From assembly GCA_025060195.1 (NCBI GenBank), contig JANXCQ010000028.1, positions 1-57,590 of the forward strand: DNA of 57,590 nucleotides, given 5' to 3'. This document shows, in pieces, positions 8,090 to 17,873 of this stretch. How positions within the stretch are numbered: position 1 is the stretch's first letter; each line of letters opens with the position of its first letter. The stretch is from Gemmatales bacterium. Its GTDB lineage: Bacteria; Planctomycetota; Planctomycetia; Gemmatales; HRBIN36. A program made the position numbers and the translations under genes. The notes under the pieces are model-generated. The model saw only the letters and a program-made list of their open reading frames with translations. It was not told the origin of the DNA and searched no databases.

Positions 8090-9442
8090 ATGCGCTCAAG
8101 GGGAGTCCTTGTCGTGGCGTGTACTGTGGGGTGGGCATGGCTGATCTGGCCTGCGTGTGCCGACCTCCAGAAATACGTAAATGCACCTGACGATACTTTC
8201 CGTTGGAGGGTGGTGAGCCATAGCGTGAACGAGGCGGGAACAGTTTATACCCTTCACATGGTTTCGCAAAAGTGGCAGGAAATTTCGTGGGAGCATACTT
8301 TGACTATTTATCAGGCCGCGCAGGTTCGGCCTCAGGCGACTATGTTTCTTTGGGTCACAGGGGGTAAGCCGAATCCTGTGACGCTAATGTTAGGCTTAGA
8401 GCTGTCCAGACTGGGCCAGGCTCCAGTGGCGTTTTTGCACGACATTCCTAATCAGCCTTTGCTGGGTGGAAAACGGGAGGATGCGCTGATTGCTGAGACC
8501 TTTGTGCGTTATTTGCAGACGGGGGACGAGAGTTGGCCACTCCTGTTTCCCATGGTCAAGAGTGTGGTGCGGGCTATGGATGCTTTGCAGGAATTTGCCC
8601 GCCGCGAATGGAAAATCGAAGTGGGCCATTTCGTGATTGCGGGAGCATCGAAACGAGGTTGGACGACTTGGCTGACGGCCAGCTTAGGCGATCCCCGAGT
8701 GCGGGCCATCGTTCCTATGGTGATAGATGTTTTGAATATGCCCGAGCAACTTGAGTGGCAAGTGAAGAGCTTGGGAGGCTATAGCCAGATGCTTCGCGAT
8801 TATATTGATGCTGGTTTAGTACCCATGCCACAAACTGAGCGTGCGAAAAAACTCTGGAGCGCGGTGGACCCCTATGTTTATCGGCAGCGCTTGACTGTGC
8901 CGAAACTAATCGTACTTGGCAGCAACGATCCTTACTGGTCCACTGATGCGCTAAATCTTTATTGGGATCACTTGCCAGGCGAGAAATGGGTGTTGTATGT
9001 TCCGAATGCTGGGCACGATCTGCGGGAACGGACTGTGGTTGATCCCGTGGGGCAGTATCGCCGCACCTTGCAGACCGTCGGCTTGTTCTTCCGACATCAA
9101 GTGTACAAAGTTCCACTTGTTGAAGTTGCCTGGCAGCATACGCATCAGCCGACCGAAGCCACGCTGATAATCTCGTGGAAAATACCCAAGGGGACTCAAA
9201 CTCATGTTGCCGCTGCACGGGTGTGGGTGGCAGAGGCACCGACCCGTGATTTTCGTCAAGCCACGTGGAAAGCTCATGATGTGACAGGCTTCGAGAATTC
9301 TACGACGGTAAGGGCGCGTGTTCCCGTTCCTGAAACGGGATGTCGCGCATTTTTCGGGGAACTGGAATTGCAGGAGTCAGGGTTGACTTATTGGTTCTCG
9401 ACACAGATGCAAATCGTGGGCACGCCTGTGCATGCTCAATAA
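8090..9442 (+). CDS. PhoPQ-activated pathogenicity-related protein (PqaA type)
   Basis: The 450-residue protein has a signal peptide (residues 1-24, ending PACAD) and is exported. It follows the PqaA-like family from the N-terminal LQKYVNAPDDTFRW to an alpha/beta-hydrolase core. Ser187 lies in GASKRGW (nucleophile elbow), Asp280 in GSNDPYW and His309 in NAGHD, which fit a catalytic triad. A beta-rich C-terminal part (about 345-440) follows. Despite the family name, members are widespread in free-living planctomycetes and their substrate is uncertain. The gene is 47 bp upstream of another hydrolase on the same strand, so the two may be cotranscribed. Confidence 0.85.
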   Translation: MRSRGVLVVACTVGWAWLIWPACADLQKYVNAPDDTFRWRVVSHSVNEAGTVYTLHMVSQKWQEISWEHTLTIYQAAQVRPQATMFLWVTGGKPNPVTLMLGLELSRLGQAPVAFLHDIPNQPLLGGKREDALIAETFVRYLQTGDESWPLLFPMVKSVVRAMDALQEFARREWKIEVGHFVIAGASKRGWTTWLTASLGDPRVRAIVPMVIDVLNMPEQLEWQVKSLGGYSQMLRDYIDAGLVPMPQTERAKKLWSAVDPYVYRQRLTVPKLIVLGSNDPYWSTDALNLYWDHLPGEKWVLYVPNAGHDLRERTVVDPVGQYRRTLQTVGLFFRHQVYKVPLVEVAWQHTHQPTEATLIISWKIPKGTQTHVAAARVWVAEAPTRDFRQATWKAHDVTGFENSTTVRARVPVPETGCRAFFGELELQESGLTYWFSTQMQIVGTPVHAQ

Positions 9443-9489
9443 GGACGCTGCCGCTAACCTCTTTCTTGTGATCAAAAACGAAACAACAT

Positions 9490-10329
9490 ATGTTCGAGAA
9501 AGTAAAACAATGGGCCTACGGTGCTCGCTATCTTCTAGCACGTCGGGGCGAAAAGACGTTCGTTGAGCTTCCTGGTCGGCGTGTTCAGCTTTGGCATGGG
9601 GGCGAAGGCCCAGCTTTCGTCTATCTCCATAGCGGCCTGGGTGAGACGGTCTGGTTGCCCTTCCACAACACCTGGGCGAAGGATTTTCATGTTTATGTTC
9701 CTGCCCATCCTGGTTTTGCCGAGAGCACGGGCATTGAGATGATAGATTCCATGGACGATCTTGCCCTGCACTACGCGGAATTGTTGGATCATTTGGGGCT
9801 CACGACGGTTTGTTTAGGGGGCGTGAGCTTAGGGGGCTGGCTCGCAGCCGAATTTGCTGTGCGTTGGCCTGAGCGAGTTCAGCGGCTCTGGATTGCCGAT
9901 GCTCCAGGTCTCTGGTCGGATGAGCATCCCTATGCGGATTTGTTCCGTTATGCTCAGGACCCAGCCCGGCTGCGTCAACTGCTGTTTCACGAGCCCCAGG
10001 GGGCCATGGCTACCATGATCATCCGCGACCTAAAACAGATGAACGAGGAAACGTTCCTGGCGGCATACCGCGCGCTACGGACTTTGGCGCGTCTCACCTG
10101 GGAGCGTCCCTATAGCCCGAAACTGGCGCACCGGCTTTACCGCATCCGCTGCCCGGTTTTGATTATCTGGGGAGAGGACGATCGCCTAATCCCGCCGGCT
10201 TATGCTCACCTATATGCTCAACATATCGCGCAGGCTCGTGTGGAGATCCTTCCACGCTGTGGCCACCTGCCGATGTTCGAGCGTGAGGCCACTTTTGTGG
10301 AACTCATCCGCGACTTTTGCCGATCCTGA
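9490..10329 (+). CDS. Alpha/beta hydrolase
   Basis: This 279-residue single-domain protein has an oxyanion-region motif LHSGLGE near 46-52, the nucleophile elbow GGVSLGG with Ser113, an acidic residue in WGEDDRLIP near 230-231 and His259 in CGHLP. No signal peptide is seen, so it is probably cytoplasmic. It starts 47 bp after the PqaA-type gene and ends 14 bp before the convergent BON-like gene. The ATG lies inside an NdeI-like CATATG, and no strong ribosome site is evident. Esterase, lyase or dehalogenase subfamilies cannot be separated by eye. Confidence 0.85.
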   Translation: MFEKVKQWAYGARYLLARRGEKTFVELPGRRVQLWHGGEGPAFVYLHSGLGETVWLPFHNTWAKDFHVYVPAHPGFAESTGIEMIDSMDDLALHYAELLDHLGLTTVCLGGVSLGGWLAAEFAVRWPERVQRLWIADAPGLWSDEHPYADLFRYAQDPARLRQLLFHEPQGAMATMIIRDLKQMNEETFLAAYRALRTLARLTWERPYSPKLAHRLYRIRCPVLIIWGEDDRLIPPAYAHLYAQHIAQARVEILPRCGHLPMFEREATFVELIRDFCRS

Positions 10330-10343
10330 CTGCGAACGCGAAT

Positions 10344-10595
10344 TTACCGCACCTCAATCTCGTTAGCAAGCACGGGCAGATCGCACAGCCGCATGAAAAT
10401 CGTCTGGGCTAACTGCTTGCCGTAAAACGAACTGGCCCGTCCTTGCAGGATAACTCCTCCGTTGCGCCTGATTAGACGCAATTCTCGAACAGAGCTGCCG
10501 AGAGCGGCCTCCAGACGCGTTTGGAGGGTCTCTAAATCCACCTCTCGGGAAACCATGTTGCTGGACTCCATAGGTGTTGCGAGTACCATCGGCAT
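10344..10595 (-). CDS. Small BON-like domain protein
   Basis: I take the ATG at 10595 because AGGAGG lies 7 bases before it. The GTG two codons upstream would be only 1 base from that site. The 83-residue product has the BON pattern: helix LQTRLEAALG, strand VRELRLIRRNGGVILQGRA, then helix and a final short strand. BON domains bind membranes, often as paired units. Here a single domain occurs with no signal peptide. It is convergent with the hydrolase at 9490. Confidence 0.65.
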   Translation of the reverse strand: MPMVLATPMESSNMVSREVDLETLQTRLEAALGSSVRELRLIRRNGGVILQGRASSFYGKQLAQTIFMRLCDLPVLANEIEVR

Positions 10596-10601
10596 AATCA
10601 C

Positions 10602-10934
10602 CCCTCCTAGCTAACTCCATGACTTTAGTTTCCAGCAGCTATCATGCCAAGGCTCGCAAATATACCAAAAGCATCGGGATTGGAATCAAACAGCAGGGCA
10701 CTCGTGCTCTAATAACCCCCTGAGAGAGGTTCTCATGTGGATGCTAAGTGCCCTTTACTGTTCAATAAACTTCCTAGGACACGTATTCTTCGTAGATTGC
10801 TAAGTAAGTCCCGCCATTTTTCCGCTTAGTCATTGCGTAAACTCTAAGCAGTCTGCATGGGGTACAAGCGGATTTCTAGTCTGGGAAGTGAGTTTAAGCT
10901 CGCGATTCCTAAGAATAAGAAGGGCCGGCGAAAC
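10602..10934. other. Intergenic region between the BON-like gene and the TPR-GT41 gene end
   Basis: About 330 bp with no gene. It holds the upstream region of the BON-like gene at its left end and the downstream side of the large minus-strand gene at its right end. I could not pick out a convincing promoter. Confidence 0.5.
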
Positions 10935-10950
10935 CGCTTCCGAAGAAGCG
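10935..10950 (-). terminator. UUCG-tetraloop hairpin after the TPR-GT41 gene
   Basis: On the minus strand the sequence is CGCTTC-TTCG-GAAGCG, a perfect 6-bp stem closing a UUCG loop with the especially stable C(UUCG)G arrangement. It begins 4 bases past the stop codon of the 1788-residue gene. A strong U-tract is missing (GTTTCGCC follows), so it may be a terminator or a 3'-end stabiliser. Confidence 0.6.
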
Positions 10951-10954
10951 ATAT

Positions 10955-13900
10955 CTATTCCAACCAACGTAGGAATTGCTCTTCCAACTCGCGGACAATG
11001 GCTCGGTCGTCGTAAAGGACATGGCTACGTTCCAGGATGGTTTTCTGCAGCCAAGCGCGATAATCGGGTTCACAGGCGACACGAACCGCCTTAGTAACGT
11101 AATCCTTCGCGTTCCAGGCTACCAGTTCCAGGAAGTCCATTTGGCGGTACATGGCGTAAGTAAGTCGGCAGCGCAGGAAGGGGGAAGGCCAGGTAACTAT
11201 TGGCACACCGAGCGCAAATGCCTCGTAGCTGGTGTTGCCGCCACCAAAGTGAATGGGGTCGATCATCACGTCGGCCACAGTGAGCAAGCGTAAGAAATCT
11301 TCACGAGGTAACTTCGAGACAAAACGCACCCGGGACACTACTTGGGGCATGGTGCGGGAAAAACGTTCCAGGAGTAACTCCGTCCAATGTTTATACTTGC
11401 CCTCTATCAGCACTAAATAACCGTCTGGGTCGCGCTCGAGGATCGCGGCCAGCAGGTTATCGAATTCAGGGTGGAACTTGAAAAGTGTCTGCGGACATAA
11501 ATAAATGTGCCCCTGCTCCGGTAGGCCGAAGCGGTGCCGTTCGCCCAGGCCATGGGATACTCGAGGCCGTTCATATACCACGTTGAGCCGACTCAGGCGC
11601 ACTAAACGTTCGCTATAGTGGGAATCTGCGTCGGCAGCTTCTGCAGTGGCGCTAGAAATGAAATAATCTATCGTGCTTAGCCCTGTAGTGACTGGATGCC
11701 CCCAACTGCAGCACTGAACTGGCGCCAATCGGCTAAAGGCCATGGTATAACTCATGGCGTCCATGCCTATATCGGGATAGTAGAGAATGTCTAGACCCAG
11801 TGTGAGTACCTGCCGCAAGGCAACAGGTAAATCGGGCGGTAAGACGATATAGTGGTCGGCTACCTGGCGGAAGCGCTGGCCGAGATGAGCGTCGGGGGGA
11901 GCTAGCGACAGAACATAAACCTCAAATTGTCGCCGATCCAGGTGGGTTATTAGACCTATATTCAGTTGACCGATGGTATGAGTTTGTAAGTATCGAGATA
12001 GGAAACCAATCTTGATTTTCCCCTGACGCGGACGTCGTTCGGGATGGGGTAACCTTAATTTGCGCTGGCCCTCACCTAAACGCGCTATGAGCCGATGGAG
12101 TTCTAAGTCGTTGAATCCTTGATAGGCTAAATAAAAGTGGGTCGGAAATAACTCCTGTGTCGGATCGATAAATAAGCCCTCCTCAACGAAACGGCGAAGG
12201 GTAGTTTCCAACTGGTAGCGAGTTTCGAGAATATGATCGATGGATTTGTAAATGACCGGGAGCGTGGTTTCGGAGAGGAAACGCAGTCGAGCTAGAGGTT
12301 GATGAGAATAAGCGCGGCGATAATGTTCGCGGGCCTCCGGGGTGCGGCCCTCTTCGGCGAGTAAGTTCGCGATGTTAGCCAGGGCTGGCGCCAACTGGGG
12401 CTTGATCTGCAATGCTCGCTGGTAGGCTTCCATGGCTTTTTCATTATCATCCATCTGGCGGTAAGCATTGCCTAAGTCGTTCCAGGTTTCCGCGTCGTCA
12501 GGACGTTGCTCTAAGTAAGCGCGAAATGCCTGAACCGCCGATTCTGAGGCGCCTAAGTCGAAATACACTGCTCCCAGCATGCGCAGTAACGGGGGGTTAC
12601 CCGGGCTAAGTAAGAGGGCCTGCTGCAAATGTTGTAAAGCGTCCAATAAGCGGCCTGCGCGACGATAGAGTTGGGCCAGTTCGTAATGACATTGTGCGGC
12701 AAATTGAGGATGGTCGAAACTTTGCTGAATGGCCTGACGCAGGCACTCCTCCGCTCCGGGTAAATGGCCTGCTAAAGCGGCTAAATGTCCCAATCCACGC
12801 CAAGCGGCGGGACAACGAGGCTCACTATTCAGAATGCGGCGATAGGCTAGCTCGGCTTCGGCAAAACGTTGTTGTGCTGCCAGGTGTTCGGCTTCCTGGA
12901 GGCAATCTTCTAAGGTGCGAATAGGCGGAGGTGCCGACTTAGCTTGTTGCGGATGCAGGAAGGACGTTAGCAGTTGCTGCGGCGGTATCTCGATTCCCTG
13001 GGCCCGGCAATATTCGCGCCACATGCGACGATAAATATCTTCTAATTGTCGGACAAACTTAGGCCCAGGACATAGCGTCTGTTCAACGCGCGAGCGCAAG
13101 TGGCTGCGATAATAGGCCAGTTTTTCGGGTTGATGTGCGAGATGTGTTGCCTTTTCGATATATTCAGTTATGTCTCTGGCGATCCATTCGGTGGCGCCGA
13201 TGCTGGTCAGGACACTGGCGGATAAGCGACCGCAGGGCCAACGGCCATACAGGGTAATGAGAGGCACACCCATCCACAATGCTTCGCAGGTCATGGTGTG
13301 CCCGCCAAAGGGAAAGGTGTCCAAAATAATATCTACCTCGTGAAAGCAAGGTAAATAGACTAAGTCGCCGAAGGGAGGTTGGTGCACGAGAATGCGTTCG
13401 GGCGCGATGCCATAAGCGGCAAACTTCTGTCGCAAATGCTGAAGAATTGGCGGCATGTGAGAGCTGCGAAAGAAGAGCAACCGTGAATCCGGCACGCGTC
13501 TGAGAATTTCACTCCAGGTAGCGTAAACCTGGTCATTGAGTTTTTTCAAGTCGTGATGCGAGCCGAACGTAATATAGCCTTTCTCAAGACAAGGCGGAGG
13601 CCTGACCTCAGGGGCAGGCTCTGGAGGTTGAAAACAGGAAAAGCCTCCCTCAAGATAAACAAGGCGCTCGGCGGCATAGGGTGGTTCCTGAGGCGGATTC
13701 AGTACTTTATCTGTAAGTCGATAGTGAATGGTGGCCAGGCCAGTAGTGTGCGGATAGCCTAACCAAGTGACTTGAATCGGGGCAGGTTGTTGGGCGAAGA
13801 CTGCTAAGCAATTTTCAGCATAATGACCAGTTAGATCGATAAGAATATCAATGCGATCATTGCGGATCATTTCCGCTGCCTGCGCTGCGGACAGGCGAGC

Positions 13901-16321
13901 AATATCGCGCCAATAGTCCACAAGTGATCTCAGTCGCTGCGTCACTGCATCAGGACGACTTACGGCCGCATAAACATAGATACTATATTGCGGTCGGCTA
14001 TGGTGTCTAAATATGGGTTCGATAAATCGGCTCACGGGATGCGCATAGAGGTCCGGGGAAACATAACCGATACGCAGGGGCCTCTCGGGGTCTAGCGAGT
14101 TAGTCCATTTCCGGACTAAGGCGACCGCAGCGCGCTGGCCCCAATGCACATGCGCCTGGTAGATTTCTTCTGGGGTGCTCTGGGGACAATAGTTCAGATA
14201 AACCAGGTAATTGTGCCAGGCGGGACTAAAGGGCGGGCTAATTTGACAGGCGCGACGTAAGCAAGCGAGTCCTTCCTCCAAACGGTTCAGCTGCTTATAA
14301 GTTGCTGCTAAGTTAATCAGAGGCGCGGTGTCATGGGGGTATTTGTCGGCACAACTGCGGAAGATGCGGGCTGCTTCCTCGAGATAACCGAGGTTCTTAT
14401 AACACATTCCTAAATTTAATTCGGCAATTTCATAATTAGGCTCCAATTGCAAGGCCTTGCGGAAGCACTCTAGAGCTTCGTGGAAACGTTTTTGTTCTGC
14501 GAGAGCTAGTCCACGCTGGTTCCAAAGTTGAGGCGTATCAGGCATGGTGGTAGAGGGGCTTGAAGAATCTGAGGGGTCGGATAAAGGAGGTGCCTGCGCG
14601 GTCTCGGCGCGTTCTTCGCTTAGAACTGGAGCCGACTTAGAAGTGCCTGTGCTCACTTGTTTTGAAGAATGCTCTCGGAGCCAGCGACGATAGAGCTCCT
14701 CATAAACATCTTCCAGAGATTGTGCTACAGGTCGGCCATTACAAAGGTATTGCCCAACTAAGGCACGGAGGCTTGCTCGCAGTTGAGCTAAGTATTCGAA
14801 CCGCTCGGCATGCTGGCGAGCCTTGGCTACAAACTCCGCTGCATTAGAGGCAATCCAATCATCTAAGCCCAGGCGTTTGAGCACACTCATAGATAAACGG
14901 TGCCAAGGCCGATCTCCCGATAACGTGAGCACAGGAACGCCCATCCAGAGTGCCTCGCAGGTCGTCGTATGGCCCGTGAAGGGGAAAGCATCCAGAACTA
15001 TATCAACCTGGCTATAAAGGTGGAGATAGTGATCTGGCTGAGGTGAGGGGGCTTGAATTTCGACTCGATGCTTGGGAATCCCAATCCGGTCGAGGCGAGT
15101 CTGGAGTTCTTCCCGCGCCCAGTCGCGTAAGTCATCGCGAAAGAAGAGAATCTTGCTGTCAGGAATGGCCTCTAATACTTGCTGATATAGAGCTAAGACG
15201 CGATCATTGAGTTTGATAAGGGGATGGTGGGAGCCGAAGGTAATATAGTTTTTTTCTAAGCAAGGTGGAGGCTGAACCGCGGGAGCAGGCCTGGGGGGCT
15301 CGAATGCGAAAAAGCCACTGGTTAGCTTAATGATCTCTTCGGTATGCCAAGTCGCTGCGCCGTCTGGAAAGAGAAAACTATCGCCAATGCGATATGGAAT
15401 CGTGGGCAGACCGGATGGGCCTGGATAACCTAAATAAGTGCATTGAATGGGTGCAGGCTGTAAGGCAAAAACATCTAAGCGATTATGACGAGTATGACCA
15501 GCTAAGTCAATGAGAATGTCGATGCCGTCCCGTTGAATCCACGCCGCGACCTGTTCGGCCGATTGTAAGGAAATGCGACGCCAGCCATACGCGAGTTGGC
15601 GTAGTTCTTCAGAAGTGGCGTCCATGGCCGGAATATTTGCATAGAGGAAGACTTCGACACGCTTAGGATCATGGTTCCGCAGGATAGGTAAGAAAAATCG
15701 GGAGACAGCATGGTTGCGGAAATCGGGCGAAACATAGCCCACCCGGACGGGACGGCTGCGTGGCGAAGAGTAGGATGGCAAAGGATGAGCGCTGAGTTTA
15801 GCAGGGCAAGGGAAGTTACCCCAGTGCCGAACTTCTGACAGGAAAGTTTCCTCTCGCTGCTCAGGATCATAGAGCAAGGTCATGAGATAGTTGCTGCGAG
15901 CGGCAAGAAAATCTGGCTGTAGCTCTAAGGCCCGTTGATAACAACGCAGAGCCTCCCGAACGCGTCCTAAGGCCTTATAAATTTCGCCAAGATTATTATG
16001 GGCCGTGGCATAATCGGGCTGAAGTTGGAGAGCTTGTTGGAGGCATTGATAAGCGTCGCGTAATTGATGCAGATCGTGGTAGATGGTAGCGAGATTATTC
16101 CAAGCGACGGCGTGATGGGGCTGGATTTCTAGGGCTTGGCGAATCAGTGCGAGCGCATCGGCAGAATGTCCAGCTTGATGGGCGAGCATGCCCAGCAGGT
16201 GCAGGGCTTCTGGATGACGCGGTTCCAAGCTCAGGGCCCGCCGATAACAGAGCTCAGCATCGTGCCAACGCCCGGCACGATGGTAGTGCACCCCTTGTTC
16301 GACCCAATACGTGGCGGACAC
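10955..16321 (-). CDS. Giant protein with three TPR + GT41 (SPINDLY/OGT-like) modules
   Basis: The 1788-residue protein starts at a GTG with GGAGG 5 bases upstream. Module 1 has TPRs at about 1-145 and a GT41 domain at 192-545. A Ser/Pro/Thr-rich linker spans 552-596. Module 2 has TPRs at 597-705 and GT41 at 748-1105. Module 3 has TPRs at 1137-1345 and a more diverged GT41 at 1434-1788. Each catalytic domain keeps the His after the first strand (His204 in RNHAVS, His761 in YAHPVS, His1448 in QTHTI). Each also keeps the Lys of the nucleotide-binding loop (Lys370, Lys927, Lys1615 in LFKFHPE). These correspond to the essential residues of human OGT. Modules 1 and 2 are closest to each other, suggesting duplication. 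GT41 enzymes transfer GlcNAc, fucose or glucose to Ser/Thr or Asn. The donor and targets here are unknown. There is no signal peptide, so it is probably cytoplasmic. Confidence 0.9.
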   Translation of the reverse strand: MSATYWVEQGVHYHRAGRWHDAELCYRRALSLEPRHPEALHLLGMLAHQAGHSADALALIRQALEIQPHHAVAWNNLATIYHDLHQLRDAYQCLQQALQLQPDYATAHNNLGEIYKALGRVREALRCYQRALELQPDFLAARSNYLMTLLYDPEQREETFLSEVRHWGNFPCPAKLSAHPLPSYSSPRSRPVRVGYVSPDFRNHAVSRFFLPILRNHDPKRVEVFLYANIPAMDATSEELRQLAYGWRRISLQSAEQVAAWIQRDGIDILIDLAGHTRHNRLDVFALQPAPIQCTYLGYPGPSGLPTIPYRIGDSFLFPDGAATWHTEEIIKLTSGFFAFEPPRPAPAVQPPPCLEKNYITFGSHHPLIKLNDRVLALYQQVLEAIPDSKILFFRDDLRDWAREELQTRLDRIGIPKHRVEIQAPSPQPDHYLHLYSQVDIVLDAFPFTGHTTTCEALWMGVPVLTLSGDRPWHRLSMSVLKRLGLDDWIASNAAEFVAKARQHAERFEYLAQLRASLRALVGQYLCNGRPVAQSLEDVYEELYRRWLREHSSKQVSTGTSKSAPVLSEERAETAQAPPLSDPSDSSSPSTTMPDTPQLWNQRGLALAEQKRFHEALECFRKALQLEPNYEIAELNLGMCYKNLGYLEEAARIFRSCADKYPHDTAPLINLAATYKQLNRLEEGLACLRRACQISPPFSPAWHNYLVYLNYCPQSTPEEIYQAHVHWGQRAAVALVRKWTNSLDPERPLRIGYVSPDLYAHPVSRFIEPIFRHHSRPQYSIYVYAAVSRPDAVTQRLRSLVDYWRDIARLSAAQAAEMIRNDRIDILIDLTGHYAENCLAVFAQQPAPIQVTWLGYPHTTGLATIHYRLTDKVLNPPQEPPYAAERLVYLEGGFSCFQPPEPAPEVRPPPCLEKGYITFGSHHDLKKLNDQVYATWSEILRRVPDSRLLFFRSSHMPPILQHLRQKFAAYGIAPERILVHQPPFGDLVYLPCFHEVDIILDTFPFGGHTMTCEALWMGVPLITLYGRWPCGRLSASVLTSIGATEWIARDITEYIEKATHLAHQPEKLAYYRSHLRSRVEQTLCPGPKFVRQLEDIYRRMWREYCRAQGIEIPPQQLLTSFLHPQQAKSAPPPIRTLEDCLQEAEHLAAQQRFAEAELAYRRILNSEPRCPAAWRGLGHLAALAGHLPGAEECLRQAIQQSFDHPQFAAQCHYELAQLYRRAGRLLDALQHLQQALLLSPGNPPLLRMLGAVYFDLGASESAVQAFRAYLEQRPDDAETWNDLGNAYRQMDDNEKAMEAYQRALQIKPQLAPALANIANLLAEEGRTPEAREHYRRAYSHQPLARLRFLSETTLPVIYKSIDHILETRYQLETTLRRFVEEGLFIDPTQELFPTHFYLAYQGFNDLELHRLIARLGEGQRKLRLPHPERRPRQGKIKIGFLSRYLQTHTIGQLNIGLITHLDRRQFEVYVLSLAPPDAHLGQRFRQVADHYIVLPPDLPVALRQVLTLGLDILYYPDIGMDAMSYTMAFSRLAPVQCCSWGHPVTTGLSTIDYFISSATAEAADADSHYSERLVRLSRLNVVYERPRVSHGLGERHRFGLPEQGHIYLCPQTLFKFHPEFDNLLAAILERDPDGYLVLIEGKYKHWTELLLERFSRTMPQVVSRVRFVSKLPREDFLRLLTVADVMIDPIHFGGGNTSYEAFALGVPIVTWPSPFLRCRLTYAMYRQMDFLELVAWNAKDYVTKAVRVACEPDYRAWLQKTILERSHVLYDDRAIVRELEEQFLRWLE

Positions 16322-16683
16322 AAATGCCTCCGTTCTACTCGGGAGACCTACCAGGCATCTGGAGCCTGGTGCTTAGTGCATTGCCTGGATGGAGTCATTT
16401 AGTTTATGTTAAACACGCAGAGTCTAAATATGCGGAAGGTAGCTTGGGATTTGTTCAGCCATGGTGGAGGATGATTAGGTTTTACTCTAGTGATTGGCAT
16501 TAGCTTAGTATCGGCCCAATTTTAATTTTGCTGGTAACGGCTTACGCGGGGGGTAGGAGATGGTCGAAACACAAAATTTTCCGGATCAGTGTAAAAACTT
16601 TTGGAACAACCTTGGGTAACGTGTGTGCATGGCCCAGAGGTTGAGTGGCGGTAGAGACGGAAAACGTCCGTCGGGAGGCGCCC
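16322..16683. other. Divergent upstream region (TPR-GT41 gene / TIGR03032-type gene)
   Basis: About 360 bp without a gene, between two divergently transcribed genes. It must contain promoters for both. It is somewhat AT-rich around 16395-16540 but shows no clear -35/-10 pair to my eye. Confidence 0.45.
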
Positions 16684-17805
16684 ATGAGCCAGAATGACCA
16701 AACTCAAGGTGCGACGCTAAGCTCGGAACAGGAAAAGCCAGGGACCGTGCCGGTACATTATGAGTACACAGGCAATCTGCCGTACTTACTGATGCAGTTA
16801 CGCATAAGTCTGATTGTATCCACCTATCAGGCAGGGAAAGTCCTGGCCATCGGCACGCACGAGGGCAAGCTGGAGTTTGCGGTGTCGAATTTCGAGCAAG
16901 CGATGGGTGTGGCGGTGGATCCTGGGCGTCTGGCCGTGGGCACGCGTCGACAAATTTGGTTTCTGCGCAATGCCCCGGAGTTAGCGCGGCAATTGCAGCC
17001 GATGGGGAAATACGATGCCTGTTACCTGACGCGTTCCTGTCACTACACGGGGCCGATTCACGTGCACGAGATGGCTTGGTCGCGAAACGAGCTGTGGCTC
17101 GTCAATACCTTGTTTTCCTGCTTATGCACCTTGAGCGAGGATTACAGTTTCGTGCCGCGTTGGCAGCCTCCTTTTATCAGCCGATTGGCCGCCGAGGATC
17201 GTTGTCACCTCAACGGTCTGTGTTTAGAGGAAGGGAAGCCGCGTTACGTAACTGCCTTAGCCGAGGTCGATACGCCCGCGGGTTGGCGTCCGACTAAGGC
17301 GACGAGCGGATGCGTCATTGATGTGCCGAGTGGCGAAACCTTGGCGCGTGGCTTTGCCATGGCGCACTCGCCACGCTTGCATCAGGGACAGCTCTATGTA
17401 CTCGATTCCGGCTACGGGCGGATTTCCTGGGTGGATCGCAAAACGGGGCACGTGGAGCCTGTGGCCCATGTGGAAGGTTACACGCGGGGACTTTCGTTCT
17501 ACGGACCTTACGCCTTCGTCGGTTTGTCGCGCATTCGCGAAACGTCTGTGTTCGGCGGGATTCCTATTGCCGAGCGGCGCGAGCAATTGAAGTGTGGCGT
17601 CGAGGTCATTGAGCTAGGTTCGGGTCGAAGTGTCGCCTCTTTGCAGTTCCATTCGGGGGTGACAGAGATTTTCGACGTGTACGTGTTGCCTGGGATTACT
17701 TGCCCGACCATATCGGGGCCACTGCCTGATGTGGATGGGGGCAGTCCGATTTGGCTTGTACCCTCACCGCCTCCCTCGGGAAGATTTAATGACATCCCGC
17801 GTTGA
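16684..17805 (+). CDS. TIGR03032-family beta-propeller-like protein
   Basis: I choose the ATG at 16684, which follows GGGAGG, over an upstream GTG that adds 13 residues. The 373-residue product matches the TIGR03032 (DUF4915-type) family. It has an N-terminal LLMQLRISLIVSTYQAGK, then LEFAVSNFEQAMGVAV, the motif RSCHYTGPIHVHEMAW, VNTLFSCL, CHLNGLC and LYVLDSGYGRISWVD, ending with the LPGITCP region. Members look like a closed set of beta-propeller blades. In cyanobacteria and planctomycetes the family often sits near TPR or glycosyltransferase genes. The next gene back is the TPR-GT41 giant, which fits that pattern. Its function is not established. Confidence 0.8.
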   Translation: MSQNDQTQGATLSSEQEKPGTVPVHYEYTGNLPYLLMQLRISLIVSTYQAGKVLAIGTHEGKLEFAVSNFEQAMGVAVDPGRLAVGTRRQIWFLRNAPELARQLQPMGKYDACYLTRSCHYTGPIHVHEMAWSRNELWLVNTLFSCLCTLSEDYSFVPRWQPPFISRLAAEDRCHLNGLCLEEGKPRYVTALAEVDTPAGWRPTKATSGCVIDVPSGETLARGFAMAHSPRLHQGQLYVLDSGYGRISWVDRKTGHVEPVAHVEGYTRGLSFYGPYAFVGLSRIRETSVFGGIPIAERREQLKCGVEVIELGSGRSVASLQFHSGVTEIFDVYVLPGITCPTISGPLPDVDGGSPIWLVPSPPPSGRFNDIPR

Positions 17806-17814
17806 GCAGCATTT

Positions 17815-17839
17815 GCTGGCCCGAAAATAATTCGCCAGC
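17815..17839. terminator. Possible hairpin between convergent genes
   Basis: GCTGGC (17815-17820) pairs with GCCAGC (17834-17839) across a 13-base loop that is AT-rich. It lies between the convergent TIGR03032-type and LptB-like genes. The stem is only 6 bp and there is no T-run, so this is a weak call. Confidence 0.25.
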
Positions 17840-17873
17840 CTCGCGCGGTGCGGATAAACTCGTACATGAGTAT

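Noticed and set aside
8715..9239. 174-codon frame opposite the PqaA-type gene
   Set aside because: It is antisense to a well-supported gene and shows no family features.
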